Below are positions 50,855 through 58,801 of a DNA stretch of 64,000 bases, one piece after another (the stretch's first letter is position 1; every line of letters starts with the position of its first letter). The notes under the pieces are model-generated. The model was not told the origin of the DNA and made no database searches. It saw nothing but the letters and a program-made list of their open reading frames with translations. The stretch lies in NCBI RefSeq assembly GCF_000418555.1, contig NZ_ATKM01000005.1, positions 124,001-188,000 of the forward strand, written 5' to 3'. Origin of the DNA: Pseudomonas sp. P818 (GTDB lineage: Bacteria; Pseudomonadota; Gammaproteobacteria; Pseudomonadales; Pseudomonadaceae). The position numbers and the translations under genes were made by a program.

Positions 50855-51782
50855 CTCGCTTCCAGAATGGGTAGAAGTTGAACCATTGTTGTGGGGCGTC
50901 CAGGCAGTGTTCGCCCAGGCGTTGCGCATAGCGTTGTGTCCAGTCGCGGATCACCTGATCGCGCTCGCTGCGCTTCCAGGTCACCGCGTCGGCGAAGTGC
51001 TCCAGGCGCACCTGGTAGCGGCCGTCGATCTTCAGGCAATGAATCAGGTCGACCTGGCACTGCAGCAGGCCGGCCAGCAACCAGGGGCCCTGGGGGAACG
51101 CGGCCGGCAAACCGAGGAAGTCGACCACCACGCGGCGCCCGCCGTGCAGGGGCACGCGATCACCGGCGATAGCCAGCCATTCACCGCGTTCCAGGCGTTC
51201 GGCCAGTTGCAGCATGATCGCCGGGTCCAGTTCGCTGACCTGGATCAGGCGCAGGTGGCTGGCGCCGGACTCGCCCAGCAGCCGGTTGAAGCGCTCGGCA
51301 TGCTTGGTGTGCACCAGCACGTTCATGCGCACCTTTTCGCCCAGCTCGGCCAAGGCCCGGCACACTTCCAGATTGCCCAGGTGCGCGCCTACCAGAAGGC
51401 GGCCACGGCTGTCGCCGTGCAGTCGTTCACGAAGATTGTCGGGGTCGACCAGCTGCAGTTGCTGCAGCGCCAGGCGGCCATTCCACACATCGACTTTGTC
51501 CAGCAGGCTGTCGGCGAAGGCGAAGAACTGACGCAGCACCGACCTCCGGCTGGGGCGCAAGTCGGGACGTGCACTCCAGGCTGCCAGGTTGTGTTGATAC
51601 TCCTGGATGCTGGTGCGTGCGCTGCGGCCAAAGGTGTAGAAATACAGGACGATCAGATACAGCAGCGGCACCAATGGACGGCGGCCAAGCAGACGCGCGG
51701 CCGCGACGGTGAAACGCATCAGCAGAAAACTGCCGCGTTCCTTCTGCCGCGCCCAGTGTTCGTTATGCTCGGCAGTGCTCAT
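50835..51782 (-). CDS. Lipid A acyltransferase-family (LpxL-like) protein
   Basis: The 315-residue membrane-associated acyltransferase starts MSTAEHNEHWARQKERGSF. An N-terminal hydrophobic segment (about 32-52) precedes the HX4E catalytic motif VGAHLGNLEVCRA (about 133-145) and GDRVPLHGGRRVVVDFLG. The C-terminus has WFNFYPFW. It overlaps the ammonia lyase by 20 bp and the glycosyltransferase by 4 bp. In APE clusters such proteins, often fused to a glycosyltransferase, acylate the polyene's anchor. Confidence 0.85.
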   Translation of the reverse strand: MSTAEHNEHWARQKERGSFLLMRFTVAAARLLGRRPLVPLLYLIVLYFYTFGRSARTSIQEYQHNLAAWSARPDLRPSRRSVLRQFFAFADSLLDKVDVWNGRLALQQLQLVDPDNLRERLHGDSRGRLLVGAHLGNLEVCRALAELGEKVRMNVLVHTKHAERFNRLLGESGASHLRLIQVSELDPAIMLQLAERLERGEWLAIAGDRVPLHGGRRVVVDFLGLPAAFPQGPWLLAGLLQCQVDLIHCLKIDGRYQVRLEHFADAVTWKRSERDQVIRDWTQRYAQRLGEHCLDAPQQWFNFYPFWKRDDDIPA

Positions 51783-52525
51783 GCGACCAGCCTGCGCCAG
51801 AGAATGCGTGGCGCGCGCAGCAGCATGCCGAAGAACAGGCGGGCATGCATGGCCGAAATCAGCAGATTGTCGTGCCACAGGCGAAAGTGCGAGAGGCCAT
51901 CGGCCGGGTAATGTACGCGAGTCGGCAACCAGTGCATCGGCTGTTCGCGCCAGGCCATGCGCACCAGGATCTCGGTATCGAAATCCATGCGCCGACCGAG
52001 TTTCACGCTGTCGAGCAGCGCCAGGGTGGCGGGCAGCGGATAGACGCGAAAGCCGCACATGGAGTCGCGAACCTGCAGCGACAGGCAGTTGATCCACACC
52101 CATACGTGGGTCAGGTAGCGGGCATAAAGGCGCGATCTGGGCACGCTCGCATCGTATTGCGGGTAGCCGCACACCATCGCTTCTGGATGCGCTCGAGCGG
52201 TGTCGAGGAAATCGTCGATCCGGCTCAGGTCGTGCTGGCCGTCGGCATCGACCTGCAGGGCATGGCTGTAACCGAGGCGCGCCGCTTCGCGCAGGCCGGC
52301 CATCACCGCGCCGCCCTTGCCCAGGTTGCCGGGCAGGCGCAGTAGATGAGCGTCCGCCTGTTGCGCCAGTTGGTCCATGACTGCAGCGCAGGAGGCGCTG
52401 GAACCATCGTCTACCAGCACGCAGGGCAGCCCGGCACGCTGCAGTTCGCTGACCACGCCGGGCAATGGCCGCTCGTGGTTGTAAACCGGGATCACCGCGC
52501 AGGGCTTGAAGCCTGACTCAGCCAT
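51779..52525 (-). CDS. Family 2 glycosyltransferase
   Basis: The 248-residue GT-A enzyme has AVIPVYNHERPLPGVVSELQ (about 10-29), the nucleotide-sugar-binding LVDDGSSASC, LRLPGNLGKGGAVMAGLREA (about 63-82) and the DxD motif QVDADGQHDLS (about 90-100). It is followed immediately (ATGA overlap) by the LpxL-like gene; in several APE clusters the two are one fused protein, here they are separate. It probably attaches a sugar or acts on an undecaprenyl-type carrier to anchor the polyene in the outer membrane (inference). Confidence 0.87.
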   Translation of the reverse strand: MAESGFKPCAVIPVYNHERPLPGVVSELQRAGLPCVLVDDGSSASCAAVMDQLAQQADAHLLRLPGNLGKGGAVMAGLREAARLGYSHALQVDADGQHDLSRIDDFLDTARAHPEAMVCGYPQYDASVPRSRLYARYLTHVWVWINCLSLQVRDSMCGFRVYPLPATLALLDSVKLGRRMDFDTEILVRMAWREQPMHWLPTRVHYPADGLSHFRLWHDNLLISAMHARLFFGMLLRAPRILWRRLVA

Positions 52526-54323
52526 GGGCCGGCTCCAGCAGAATTCGACCGGAGGAGCAGGGCGCATCGCCATTGTGGTAAGCGAAGTAGAGCTTGCCGC
52601 GTTCGGCATCGAAACGCAGGGTCAGCTGCAGGGTGTCGCCGGGGCGTACCAGTTGCTGGAACTTGAGCACTTCCATGCCGGCGAAGCGAGGTGGCAGCTG
52701 GGCGATCAGGTCACGGGCCAGCTGCTGAGCCCAGTCCACCTGCACCACGCCAGGCAGCACCGGGGTTTGCGGGAAGTGGCCGGTGAAATGGGCAAGGTCC
52801 AGCGGTACCAGCAGCTGCAGGTGCCATTGGCCGTCGCGCTCTTCAGCGCTCACGGGCGCTACCCGCGTCGGCCGCGGGGCAGTCAGTAGACTGTCGATCT
52901 GGCTTTGCGGCAGTTTGCCCTGGCTGCTGTAGGGCAGTTCCGGCAACAGGCGCCAGCGACGCGGCAGGGCAATGGCCTCGCAGTGATCGGCCAGGTGCCG
53001 GCGCAGGGTCTCGGTCAGGGTGCGGCGGCCCTGGTTGCGCAGTGCGTATACGCCGCTCGGGCTGAGAGCCAGCACGGCGCCGAGGAAGGCGCGGCCTTCC
53101 TGAACGACACCGAGACGGCCGTCGACGACCCAGTCATGGCTGATCAGCGCTTGTTCGAGCATGGGCAGGGAGATGCGTTTTTCTTCCAGCTTGACGATGC
53201 GGTCGAGGCGCCCACGCAGGACGAAACGGCCGTCAGCGCCGATCTCGGCGGCATCCGCGCTCTGTTCGATATGCCCGGCCGGCAGGTATGGCGAGACGAT
53301 GCGCAGGGCGCCGGTTTCATCGAGGCTCAATTCGACCCCGCAAAATGGCTGCCAGGCCGTGGCGCCCTGGCGCCAGCCGATACCGCCGGTTTCCGAGCTG
53401 CCGTAGATTTCCGTTGGCCACTGACCCAGGCGTTCGTGCAGGGCCTGAGCTGCTTCTGCCGGCAGGGCACCGCCGGAGGAAAAGACCTGTTTGACCCGGC
53501 TCAGCGCTGGCCAGTCGAGGTTGTCGCTCATGCGCTTGAGCAAGGCCGGGCTGGCGACCCAGGCGAAGCCAGGGGCGGCGCAAGCTACTGCGCTCGATGC
53601 TGCCGCGTTGAGAAGCGGCTCGGCCTGCTCATTTACCGCCTGTAAACTCCGCGGCCTCGCCTCTTCTCGCCTTGCATCCTCTTCGCTCGCTACGCATGCA
53701 CTGCCCCTGGCGATAGCCAGGCTCGCCCGTTGCAGGTCTTCGGGAAAAGGCAGGGCTCGACGATACAGAGGGCGACCGGCACACAGGGGCCAGAGCAGGC
53801 GGAACAGCAGGCCGTAGATATGTTGGCAGGCCACGCTGCCGAGCATGGTCGCCATACCCAGGTTGGCGCCCCAGAGTTGTTCCAGCGCCTCGACCTCATT
53901 GGCCAGCTGCGTCAGGCTCTTGTCGATCAGCTTGGGTTCGCCGCTGGAGCCTGAGGTACACAGGGTCAGGCGGCAGGCGTCGAGCTGCAGGCGAGCGCCA
54001 GGCAGCGCGGTGGCGGCCTCGAATTGGTCAAGGCTGTCCAGCCACAGGTCGACCTGCGTGGCCAGACGCTGTCGCGTTTGCGCCTGGGCATCGGCCGGCA
54101 GCAGTACCTGCACACCGGCGCGCCAGGCACCGAGCAGCGCGACGGCCAGTTCACCGGCATCTTCCAGATACAGCGCTACGCGCTGAGCTCCGCGCGCCTG
54201 CAGGGCCGCCGCCAGAGACAAGGCGCGGTGGCGCAGCTCAGGCTGGTGAAGGTTCGGTTCCAGGGCGACCAGGCGCTCCGGGTGAGCCTCCAGCAGCAGG
54301 TCGGTGAGGGGCAGCCAGGTCAT
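52518..54323 (-). CDS. apeH: Fused AMP-dependent ACP ligase and hotdog dehydratase (ApeH-ApeI)
   Basis: The 601-residue two-domain protein starts MTWLPLTDLLLEAHPERLVALE. The N-terminal adenylation domain (about 1-470) has LTLCTSGSSGEPKLIDKS (P-loop, about 119-136), IYGSSETGG (about 307-315) and the hinge GRLDRIVKLEEKRIS. It loads the aryl starter on ACP. The C-terminal domain (about 480-601) is a FabA/Z-type dehydratase with FTGHFPQTPVLPGVVQVDW. Residues about 203-248 are encoded by an in-frame repeat element not expected in the family. It overlaps its neighbours by 4-8 bp. Confidence 0.87.
   Translation of the reverse strand: MTWLPLTDLLLEAHPERLVALEPNLHQPELRHRALSLAAALQARGAQRVALYLEDAGELAVALLGAWRAGVQVLLPADAQAQTRQRLATQVDLWLDSLDQFEAATALPGARLQLDACRLTLCTSGSSGEPKLIDKSLTQLANEVEALEQLWGANLGMATMLGSVACQHIYGLLFRLLWPLCAGRPLYRRALPFPEDLQRASLAIARGSACVASEEDARREEARPRSLQAVNEQAEPLLNAAASSAVACAAPGFAWVASPALLKRMSDNLDWPALSRVKQVFSSGGALPAEAAQALHERLGQWPTEIYGSSETGGIGWRQGATAWQPFCGVELSLDETGALRIVSPYLPAGHIEQSADAAEIGADGRFVLRGRLDRIVKLEEKRISLPMLEQALISHDWVVDGRLGVVQEGRAFLGAVLALSPSGVYALRNQGRRTLTETLRRHLADHCEAIALPRRWRLLPELPYSSQGKLPQSQIDSLLTAPRPTRVAPVSAEERDGQWHLQLLVPLDLAHFTGHFPQTPVLPGVVQVDWAQQLARDLIAQLPPRFAGMEVLKFQQLVRPGDTLQLTLRFDAERGKLYFAYHNGDAPCSSGRILLEPAHG
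53579..53717. repeat. In-frame copy of the intergenic repeat inside apeH
   Basis: The order of blocks matches the repeats at 664-810 and 60730-60926: CTACTGCG, CGTTG, TGCTCATTTAC (11 bases identical to copy 1), then GTAAACTCCGC with the same 5-base loop TTTAC-CGCCT-GTAAA, then GCTCGCTACGC. Terminal inverted repeats are eroded. The element adds about 46 codons to the adenylation domain and keeps the frame open. Limits are judged by eye. Confidence 0.7.
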
Positions 54324-54865
54324 TCGTGTTTCCTTACTTGCTGACGGATCAGCCATTCGCCAGCGAACATCAGGCCGATCAGGCCGTAAGAGATCAATCC
54401 GGTGTAAAGCGTCCACCAGGAGAGCGGAGCCCAGGCCGCGAGGGCCATCAACAGGAAGGTGTTGCCGAGAAAGAACATTGCCCAGACCTGGGTGACCCTG
54501 CGGGTATAGCGCACCGCGATTTCCGGCAGTTCGGGCTCGCGCAGGCGCGCCATGCGCTCGACCAGCGGCGGGCCGAACTTCAGGCTGAGGCCGAACAGTG
54601 CCAGCAGCATGAGGTTGAGCAGTACCGGATACCAGCGCAGCAGCGCCGGTTCGTCCGCCATGCCGAGTACCAGGCAGAACACCAGGGCTGCCGCGGCCAG
54701 CCACAGGCCGCCTGGGCGACGGCGCGCCGTCAGCGCGCGGGCCAGCCACAATCCACCCAGCAGAGCAGCGAACAGGCGCGGTGACCAGTGCTCCATGCCG
54801 TAGTAGACGGCGAAGGGATAGAGGACGCCGGCTATCAGCAGCAGCAGGCCAAACAGGCGTGCCAT
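54320..54865 (-). CDS. COG4648-family membrane protein (ApeG-like)
   Basis: The 181-residue inner-membrane protein has about five hydrophobic segments (about 4-20, 31-47, 53-68, 80-98, 130-175) and the conserved YTRRVTQVWAMFFLGNTFLL (about 119-138). The family is often mislabelled 'DNA gyrase subunit B', but no gyrase domain is present. It lies between the ACP genes and the ligase gene, the standard position in APE clusters. Function is not established. Confidence 0.8.
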   Translation of the reverse strand: MARLFGLLLLIAGVLYPFAVYYGMEHWSPRLFAALLGGLWLARALTARRRPGGLWLAAAALVFCLVLGMADEPALLRWYPVLLNLMLLALFGLSLKFGPPLVERMARLREPELPEIAVRYTRRVTQVWAMFFLGNTFLLMALAAWAPLSWWTLYTGLISYGLIGLMFAGEWLIRQQVRKHE

Positions 54866-54869
54866 GGGG

Positions 54870-55136
54870 TCAGGCTTGCGCCTGAGGCGCTTCGTTGATC
54901 AGGCGGTACACGGCCTCGACCACGTCGCCCACGCTGCGTACGCTCTTGAATTCTTCGGCGGCGAGCTTGCGGCCGGTTTGTCGTTTGATGTGGTCGATCA
55001 GGTCGACCGCATCGATGCTGTCGATCTCCAGATCTTCATACAGGCTGGCTTCCAGGGTCACACGCTCCTCATCCAGCTCGAACAGCTCTACCAGGGCGCT
55101 GCGCAGGGTGACGAAGATTTCTTCGCGGCTTTGCAT
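54870..55136 (-). CDS. apeF: Acyl carrier protein (second APE ACP, ApeF-like)
   Basis: The 88-residue ACP has the phosphopantetheine serine at about 40 (DLEIDSIDAVDLIDHIK). It is short, acidic and four-helical. It follows the other ACP gene with a 12-bp gap, and both lie just behind the acyltransferase gene; paired ACPs are standard in aryl polyene clusters. It carries the growing polyene or the starter. Confidence 0.87.
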   Translation of the reverse strand: MQSREEIFVTLRSALVELFELDEERVTLEASLYEDLEIDSIDAVDLIDHIKRQTGRKLAAEEFKSVRSVGDVVEAVYRLINEAPQAQA

Positions 55137-55148
55137 CTGGAGTAATCC

Positions 55149-55409
55149 TCAAGCGGTTTGCTGGGCGGAAACGAACGCAGCCAGGCTCGCGACATTGGCG
55201 AAGTGCTTGCGAGTATCCTTGGCTTCGGCGTCGATCTTGATGCCGAAGCGTTTCTGGATCGCCAGCCCCAGCTCCAGAGCGTCTACCGAGTCCAGGCCCA
55301 GGCCTTCGCCAAAAAGAGTCTGTTCCGTGCCGATATCGTCGGCGCTCATGTCCTCGAGGCCGAGGGCATCGATGATCAGGTTCTTGATTTCACGTTGCAG
55401 ATCGCTCAT
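55149..55409 (-). CDS. apeE: Acyl carrier protein (first APE ACP, ApeE-like)
   Basis: The 86-residue ACP (MSDLQREIKNLIIDALGLED) has its attachment serine at 41 in GEGLGLDSVDALELGLAIQ. The C-terminal helix runs from about 65 to 82. It overlaps the plsC-like gene by 20 bp. The DSVDALE motif and length match the first ACP of aryl polyene operons. The E/F split follows gene order. Confidence 0.87.
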   Translation of the reverse strand: MSDLQREIKNLIIDALGLEDMSADDIGTEQTLFGEGLGLDSVDALELGLAIQKRFGIKIDAEAKDTRKHFANVASLAAFVSAQQTA

Positions 55410-56199
55410 CTAAGGCGAGCTCCTTCATAAAGTGTTGATGCAGATGGTCGTTGAGCTTGCGCGAGGCAATCGGCAATGGGGCCTGCTCGGTGAATTGCCG
55501 CGGGTCGATATCCTCCCCGACCCGCAAGCGAAAGTGAAAACGGCGCGACGGGATGCTGTACCAGGGCTCGGCCTTGGTCAGGGTCGTGGGCGTCACGCTG
55601 ATGACAACGGGGGTGACCACCTTGGCGCCGCGCACCGCAATCGCTGCGGCGCCGCGGTGAAACTCCGGATTGGTGCCGGGCACCGTGCGGGTGCCCTCGG
55701 GGAAGATGATCAGGGTTTCGCCGCTTTGCAGGGCGCCTGCTGCCTCGTCGAGCATGTCCATGCTGCCGCTGTTGCTGATGTACTGAGCGGCGCGAATCGG
55801 CCCACGCATGCAGGGGTTTTCCCACAGGCTCTGCTTGACCACGCAGTTGGCGTCGCGGATGAAGGCGATCAGCACAACCACGTCGATCAGCGAGGGGTGA
55901 TTGGCGATCACCATCTGCCCAGGACGCCCCAGGCGCTCTGCACCCTCCACCTCATAGGTGAGTACACCCGTGCGGAACATGAACTGCACGAACACACGGA
56001 AGGTCCAGCTGACCACTGCGCGCGCGCGAGTGCGGCGCTGCAGCAGGTCGCCAGGGAGCAGGCCGAGTACCGGAAAAACCAGCACGCGCAGCAGTACGCC
56101 GCCTATGCCGAACAGGGCGAAACTCAGTGCCGTCGCAATGAGCCTCCAGGCATACGGCGGGCTGTAGGTACTCAGTCCTCGTTGCGTGACCAGGTCCAT
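55390..56199 (-). CDS. apeD: 1-acyl-glycerol-phosphate acyltransferase-family protein (PlsC-like, ApeD)
   Basis: The 269-residue membrane-bound acyltransferase has an N-terminal hydrophobic segment (about 22-55). The catalytic HX4D motif is in ANHPSLIDVVVLIAF (about 98-112), and FPEGTRTVPGTNP (about 171-183) and TPVVISVTPTTLTKAEPWY follow. It is second in the APE operon, between the chain-length factor and the ACP genes, overlapping both by 20-28 bp. It probably moves acyl or polyene chains to a membrane acceptor. Confidence 0.85.
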   Translation of the reverse strand: MDLVTQRGLSTYSPPYAWRLIATALSFALFGIGGVLLRVLVFPVLGLLPGDLLQRRTRARAVVSWTFRVFVQFMFRTGVLTYEVEGAERLGRPGQMVIANHPSLIDVVVLIAFIRDANCVVKQSLWENPCMRGPIRAAQYISNSGSMDMLDEAAGALQSGETLIIFPEGTRTVPGTNPEFHRGAAAIAVRGAKVVTPVVISVTPTTLTKAEPWYSIPSRRFHFRLRVGEDIDPRQFTEQAPLPIASRKLNDHLHQHFMKELALDERSAT

Positions 56200-56888
56200 T
56201 GACGGTCTTTCCAGTAGTGAATCAGCGTTCGCTGCCCGCCATGGTAGGCGCGCAACAGGTTCAGGGGGTGTGGCCAGGCGGCGGGTAAGCCGGATTCGGC
56301 GGGCGCGAGGCTCAAGGTCCAGGTTTTGCCCGGTTTCAGCAGCAGAGCCAGCGCATAGGAAAAAGGTACGTCATCTATATAAGGCGTGTAGAGGTCGGGC
56401 GGCAATTCCTCTGCGACGACCAGCAAGACACCGGGGGCACCTTCGGCGAGCAATCCACCCGCTTCGAGCATGGCTTGCTCCAGGCCATCGCCTGTCGCCG
56501 CCAGCGCGGTCATCTCGCTGTTGTCCCCGCGCAGGATCGACCACAGGCCAATGATCGCGTTGTGCACCGAGAGGCTGAACTGGGTGGGAGACAGTGGCTC
56601 ACCTTTTGCCAGTTCGGTAAGGATGACCAGTGTGCGCGGCGTTTCACCGTGACGCGAGACGAACACCAGAGGGAGCGGCCCGTGCTCTTCGGCAAGCGGC
56701 CAGGCGACATGGAACAGCATCCGCGCCAGTCGGCTGAGGCGACGGCGCTGCATGGCGGGCAGAAAGCTCACGTCCGGTTGCTGTTGATCGTCGGGCACGA
56801 CCACAGGGGCGCTGCACCAGGCACGCCAATCATCCTCTGACTCCAGGCCGGGGGCCCAGGCGCGCAGTCCTTCGATCTGGAAATTCAT
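56172..56888 (-). CDS. apeC: Beta-ketoacyl synthase chain-length factor (ApeC)
   Basis: The 238-residue single thiolase half (family 'beta-ketoacyl synthase chain length factor') has LPAMQRRRLSRLARMLF (about 43-59), FVSRHGETPRTLVILTELA and SPTQFSLSVHNAIIGLWSI (about 99-117); Ser replaces the KS Cys, so it is inactive in condensation. It forms the heterodimer with ApeO and sets chain length. It is the first gene of the 23-gene APE operon, 114-119 bp downstream of the predicted -10. Confidence 0.85.
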   Translation of the reverse strand: MNFQIEGLRAWAPGLESEDDWRAWCSAPVVVPDDQQQPDVSFLPAMQRRRLSRLARMLFHVAWPLAEEHGPLPLVFVSRHGETPRTLVILTELAKGEPLSPTQFSLSVHNAIIGLWSILRGDNSEMTALAATGDGLEQAMLEAGGLLAEGAPGVLLVVAEELPPDLYTPYIDDVPFSYALALLLKPGKTWTLSLAPAESGLPAAWPHPLNLLRAYHGGQRTLIHYWKDRQWTWSRNED

Positions 56889-57001
56889 AGCACGAGGCTT
56901 TCGCCACTCCGGGCATACTTCTGTTCGGCACGACGATACGCCTGAAAGAAAAGAGCTCAGTCAGCGTCCATGGCATAGTGCCGGTATCTGTTCGGTCGGG
57001 C

Positions 57002-57030
57002 ATTATCTAGATGCGCACAGAACTGTGCAA
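57002..57030 (-). promoter_or_regulatory. Candidate sigma70 promoter of the APE operon
   Basis: On the minus strand TTGCAC (57025-57030) and GATAAT (57002-57007) are separated by exactly 17 bp, upstream of apeC at 56888. The spacer and -35 contain a 14-bp perfect palindrome (separate entry). This is the only good promoter seen in front of the 23-gene run. Confidence 0.6.
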
Positions 57031-57040
57031 ATGTTGTGCA
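57012..57040. promoter_or_regulatory. Palindromic operator-like site over the APE promoter
   Basis: GCACAG-AA-CTGTGC (57015-57028) is a perfect inverted repeat between the -10 and -35 boxes and overlapping the -35. TGTGCA occurs at 57024-57029 and again at 57035-57040, one helix turn apart. This is the layout of a repressor or activator site; no regulator is identified. Confidence 0.45.
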
Positions 57041-57140
57041 GCTTCTTCTGATAGGCGGATGATGGCAATGTGGTCTGCTTCTCGTGTCTGTCATGGGCTT
57101 TGCATAGAATTCGGAACATTCCAGAACAGGGAGAGCAGCG

Positions 57141-57914
57141 ATGCGACGTGTGGTGTTCAACCAGAAGGGCGGCGTAGGCAAGTCCAGCATCGCCTGCAAT
57201 CTCGCAGCGGTGAGTGCGGCGCAGGGTTATCGCACGCTGTTGATCGACCTCGACGCCCAGGCCAATTCGACCCACTACCTCACCGGGCTGACCGGCGAGG
57301 AAATTCCCATGGGCATCGCCGATTTCTTCAAGCAGACGCTTTCGTCCGGGCCGTTCGCCAAGAAGGGCAAGGTGGACATCTACGAGACGCCATTCGACAA
57401 CCTGCACGTGGTCACGGCTACCGCCGAGCTGGCCGAGCTGCAGCCCAAGCTGGAGCAGAAGCACAAGATCAACAAGCTGCGCAAACTGCTCGACGAGCTG
57501 GCCGAAGACTACGACCACATCTATCTGGATACTCCGCCGGCGCTTAATTTTTATACGGTATCCGCGCTGATCGCGGCAGACCGCGTGCTGATCCCCTTCG
57601 ATTGCGACAGCTTCTCGCGCAACGCCCTGTACGGTCTGCTGGCCGAGATCGAAGAGCTCAAGGACGATCACAACGAGGACTTGGAGGTAGAGGGCATCGT
57701 GGTCAACCAGTTCCAACCGCGTGCCACCCTGCCGCAGCAGCTGCTGGATGAGCTGATCGCCGAGGGTTTGCCGGTACTGCCGGTGAATCTGATGAGTTCG
57801 GTGAAGATGCGTGAGTCGCACCAGGCATGTACACCGCTGATCCATCTGGATGCACGGCACAAGCTGACGCAGCAATTTGTCGAGCTGCACGACCTGCTGA
57901 ACGCTGCTGACTGA
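57141..57914 (+). CDS. ParA/MinD-family ATPase
   Basis: Cytoplasmic P-loop ATPase of 257 residues. It has the deviant Walker A KGGVGKSS (residues 9-16) and LIDLDAQANSTH (about 36-47). DHIYLDTPPALNFYTVSALIAADRVLIPFDCDSFS runs over about 130-164 (DTPPALNF is the Walker B/switch region; CDSFSRNAL follows). It is the P. aeruginosa PA5028-type protein, not the chromosomal ParA next to ParB, so its cargo is unknown. It resumes the conserved gene order after the metabolite cluster. A terminator follows. Confidence 0.88.
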   Translation: MRRVVFNQKGGVGKSSIACNLAAVSAAQGYRTLLIDLDAQANSTHYLTGLTGEEIPMGIADFFKQTLSSGPFAKKGKVDIYETPFDNLHVVTATAELAELQPKLEQKHKINKLRKLLDELAEDYDHIYLDTPPALNFYTVSALIAADRVLIPFDCDSFSRNALYGLLAEIEELKDDHNEDLEVEGIVVNQFQPRATLPQQLLDELIAEGLPVLPVNLMSSVKMRESHQACTPLIHLDARHKLTQQFVELHDLLNAAD

Positions 57915-57946
57915 CCTCGGCCTGGAGCTTTCGGTCCAGGTGAAAC

Positions 57947-57981
57947 AACAACGCCCCGTTGATACCGGGGCGTTGCTGTTT
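57947..57981. terminator. Rho-independent terminator after the ParA-like gene
   Basis: Perfect 10-bp stem CAACGCCCCG / CGGGGCGTTG (57949-57958 and 57966-57975) with a 7-nt loop, followed by CTGTTT. It lies in the convergent gap with the lipoprotein gene at 57992 and may serve both. Confidence 0.85.
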
Positions 57982-57991
57982 GAGCGGGGCG

Positions 57992-58630
57992 TCAGAGCTT
58001 GTTGGCGGTTTCCTCGGCGATTTGCCGCAGGCCCGCTTCAGTGATGGCTTTCCAATCGCTGTCGGTGACAGCCTGCATGCCATCGCTTGTCAGCGTGACG
58101 ATCTCCATCTTCTTCTGGCCGGCGGCCTCGATGTCGAGACGCGACTTGTTGTTCACCGTCACGTAGAGGAAGCCTGGCGAGAACCACGACCAGAACTCCT
58201 TGACGCGCACCTTGATCTCGGTGGCGCCGGCTGTGCTGGGCTCGGAGACCACCTCATAACCGGCTTGCTTGTAGGCTGAGGCCACCGAATCGGCTACCAG
58301 GGCCGAAACCGTACGGCCGGAGGGCAGCAAGACGTCTCCCAGGGCTTTGCCATAGCCGTTGCGTTTGCGGCCAATGGCTCGCTGGGTAATGGAGCTGTCG
58401 CCGATTTCTGCGTTTTTCAGCGAAGGGATATCGGCCTGGCTGGGCTTGGCCTCGAATACGCGCTCATCGGTCGCGCTGATGTACACCTTGCCTTTGCTGG
58501 TTGCGGAGGCCGCTGGCTGAGCCAGCGAAGGTGCCACCACGTCGATCTCGGAGCGACTGGTGGCACAGCCTACGCACAGCGCAAGCAGGAAGGTGGCGGC
58601 TGCCATTCTGAACGTCTTTTCCATATTCAT
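57992..58630 (-). CDS. YajG-like lipoprotein
   Basis: The 212-residue lipoprotein starts MNMEKTFRMAAATFLLALCVGC (lipobox CVGC, Cys about 22), with AAGGATCC upstream. The mature region has SKGKVYISATDERVFEAKPS (about 45-64) and SGRTVSALVADSVASAYKQAGYEV (about 104-127), a fold similar to YajG/LPS-associated lipoproteins. It faces the ParA-like gene. Function unknown; outer-membrane or periplasmic location is likely. Confidence 0.8.
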   Translation of the reverse strand: MNMEKTFRMAAATFLLALCVGCATSRSEIDVVAPSLAQPAASATSKGKVYISATDERVFEAKPSQADIPSLKNAEIGDSSITQRAIGRKRNGYGKALGDVLLPSGRTVSALVADSVASAYKQAGYEVVSEPSTAGATEIKVRVKEFWSWFSPGFLYVTVNNKSRLDIEAAGQKKMEIVTLTSDGMQAVTDSDWKAITEAGLRQIAEETANKL

Positions 58631-58801
58631 CGGAACGGATCCTTGTAGGTAAGTGAAATGGCCGTAGGGCGGGGGGATTCTACAGACACAATGGCGAGCT
58701 GACATCTTGTGGTCAGCCCGTTTTCAGAGCCTGTACGGATTAGCAGGAGTGGGCGGCGATGCGGCCGCCCGGTATCGGTACCTGGGAGGCAGCCGAGGGT
58801 T

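Noticed and set aside
53579-53717. Frameshift or pseudogene call for the APE ligase gene.
   Set aside because: The frame stays open through the repeat and both domains keep their motifs; the gene may still be functional.
54320-54865. DNA gyrase subunit B, a common database label for this family.
   Set aside because: It is a short multi-spanning membrane protein without any gyrase or ATPase motif.
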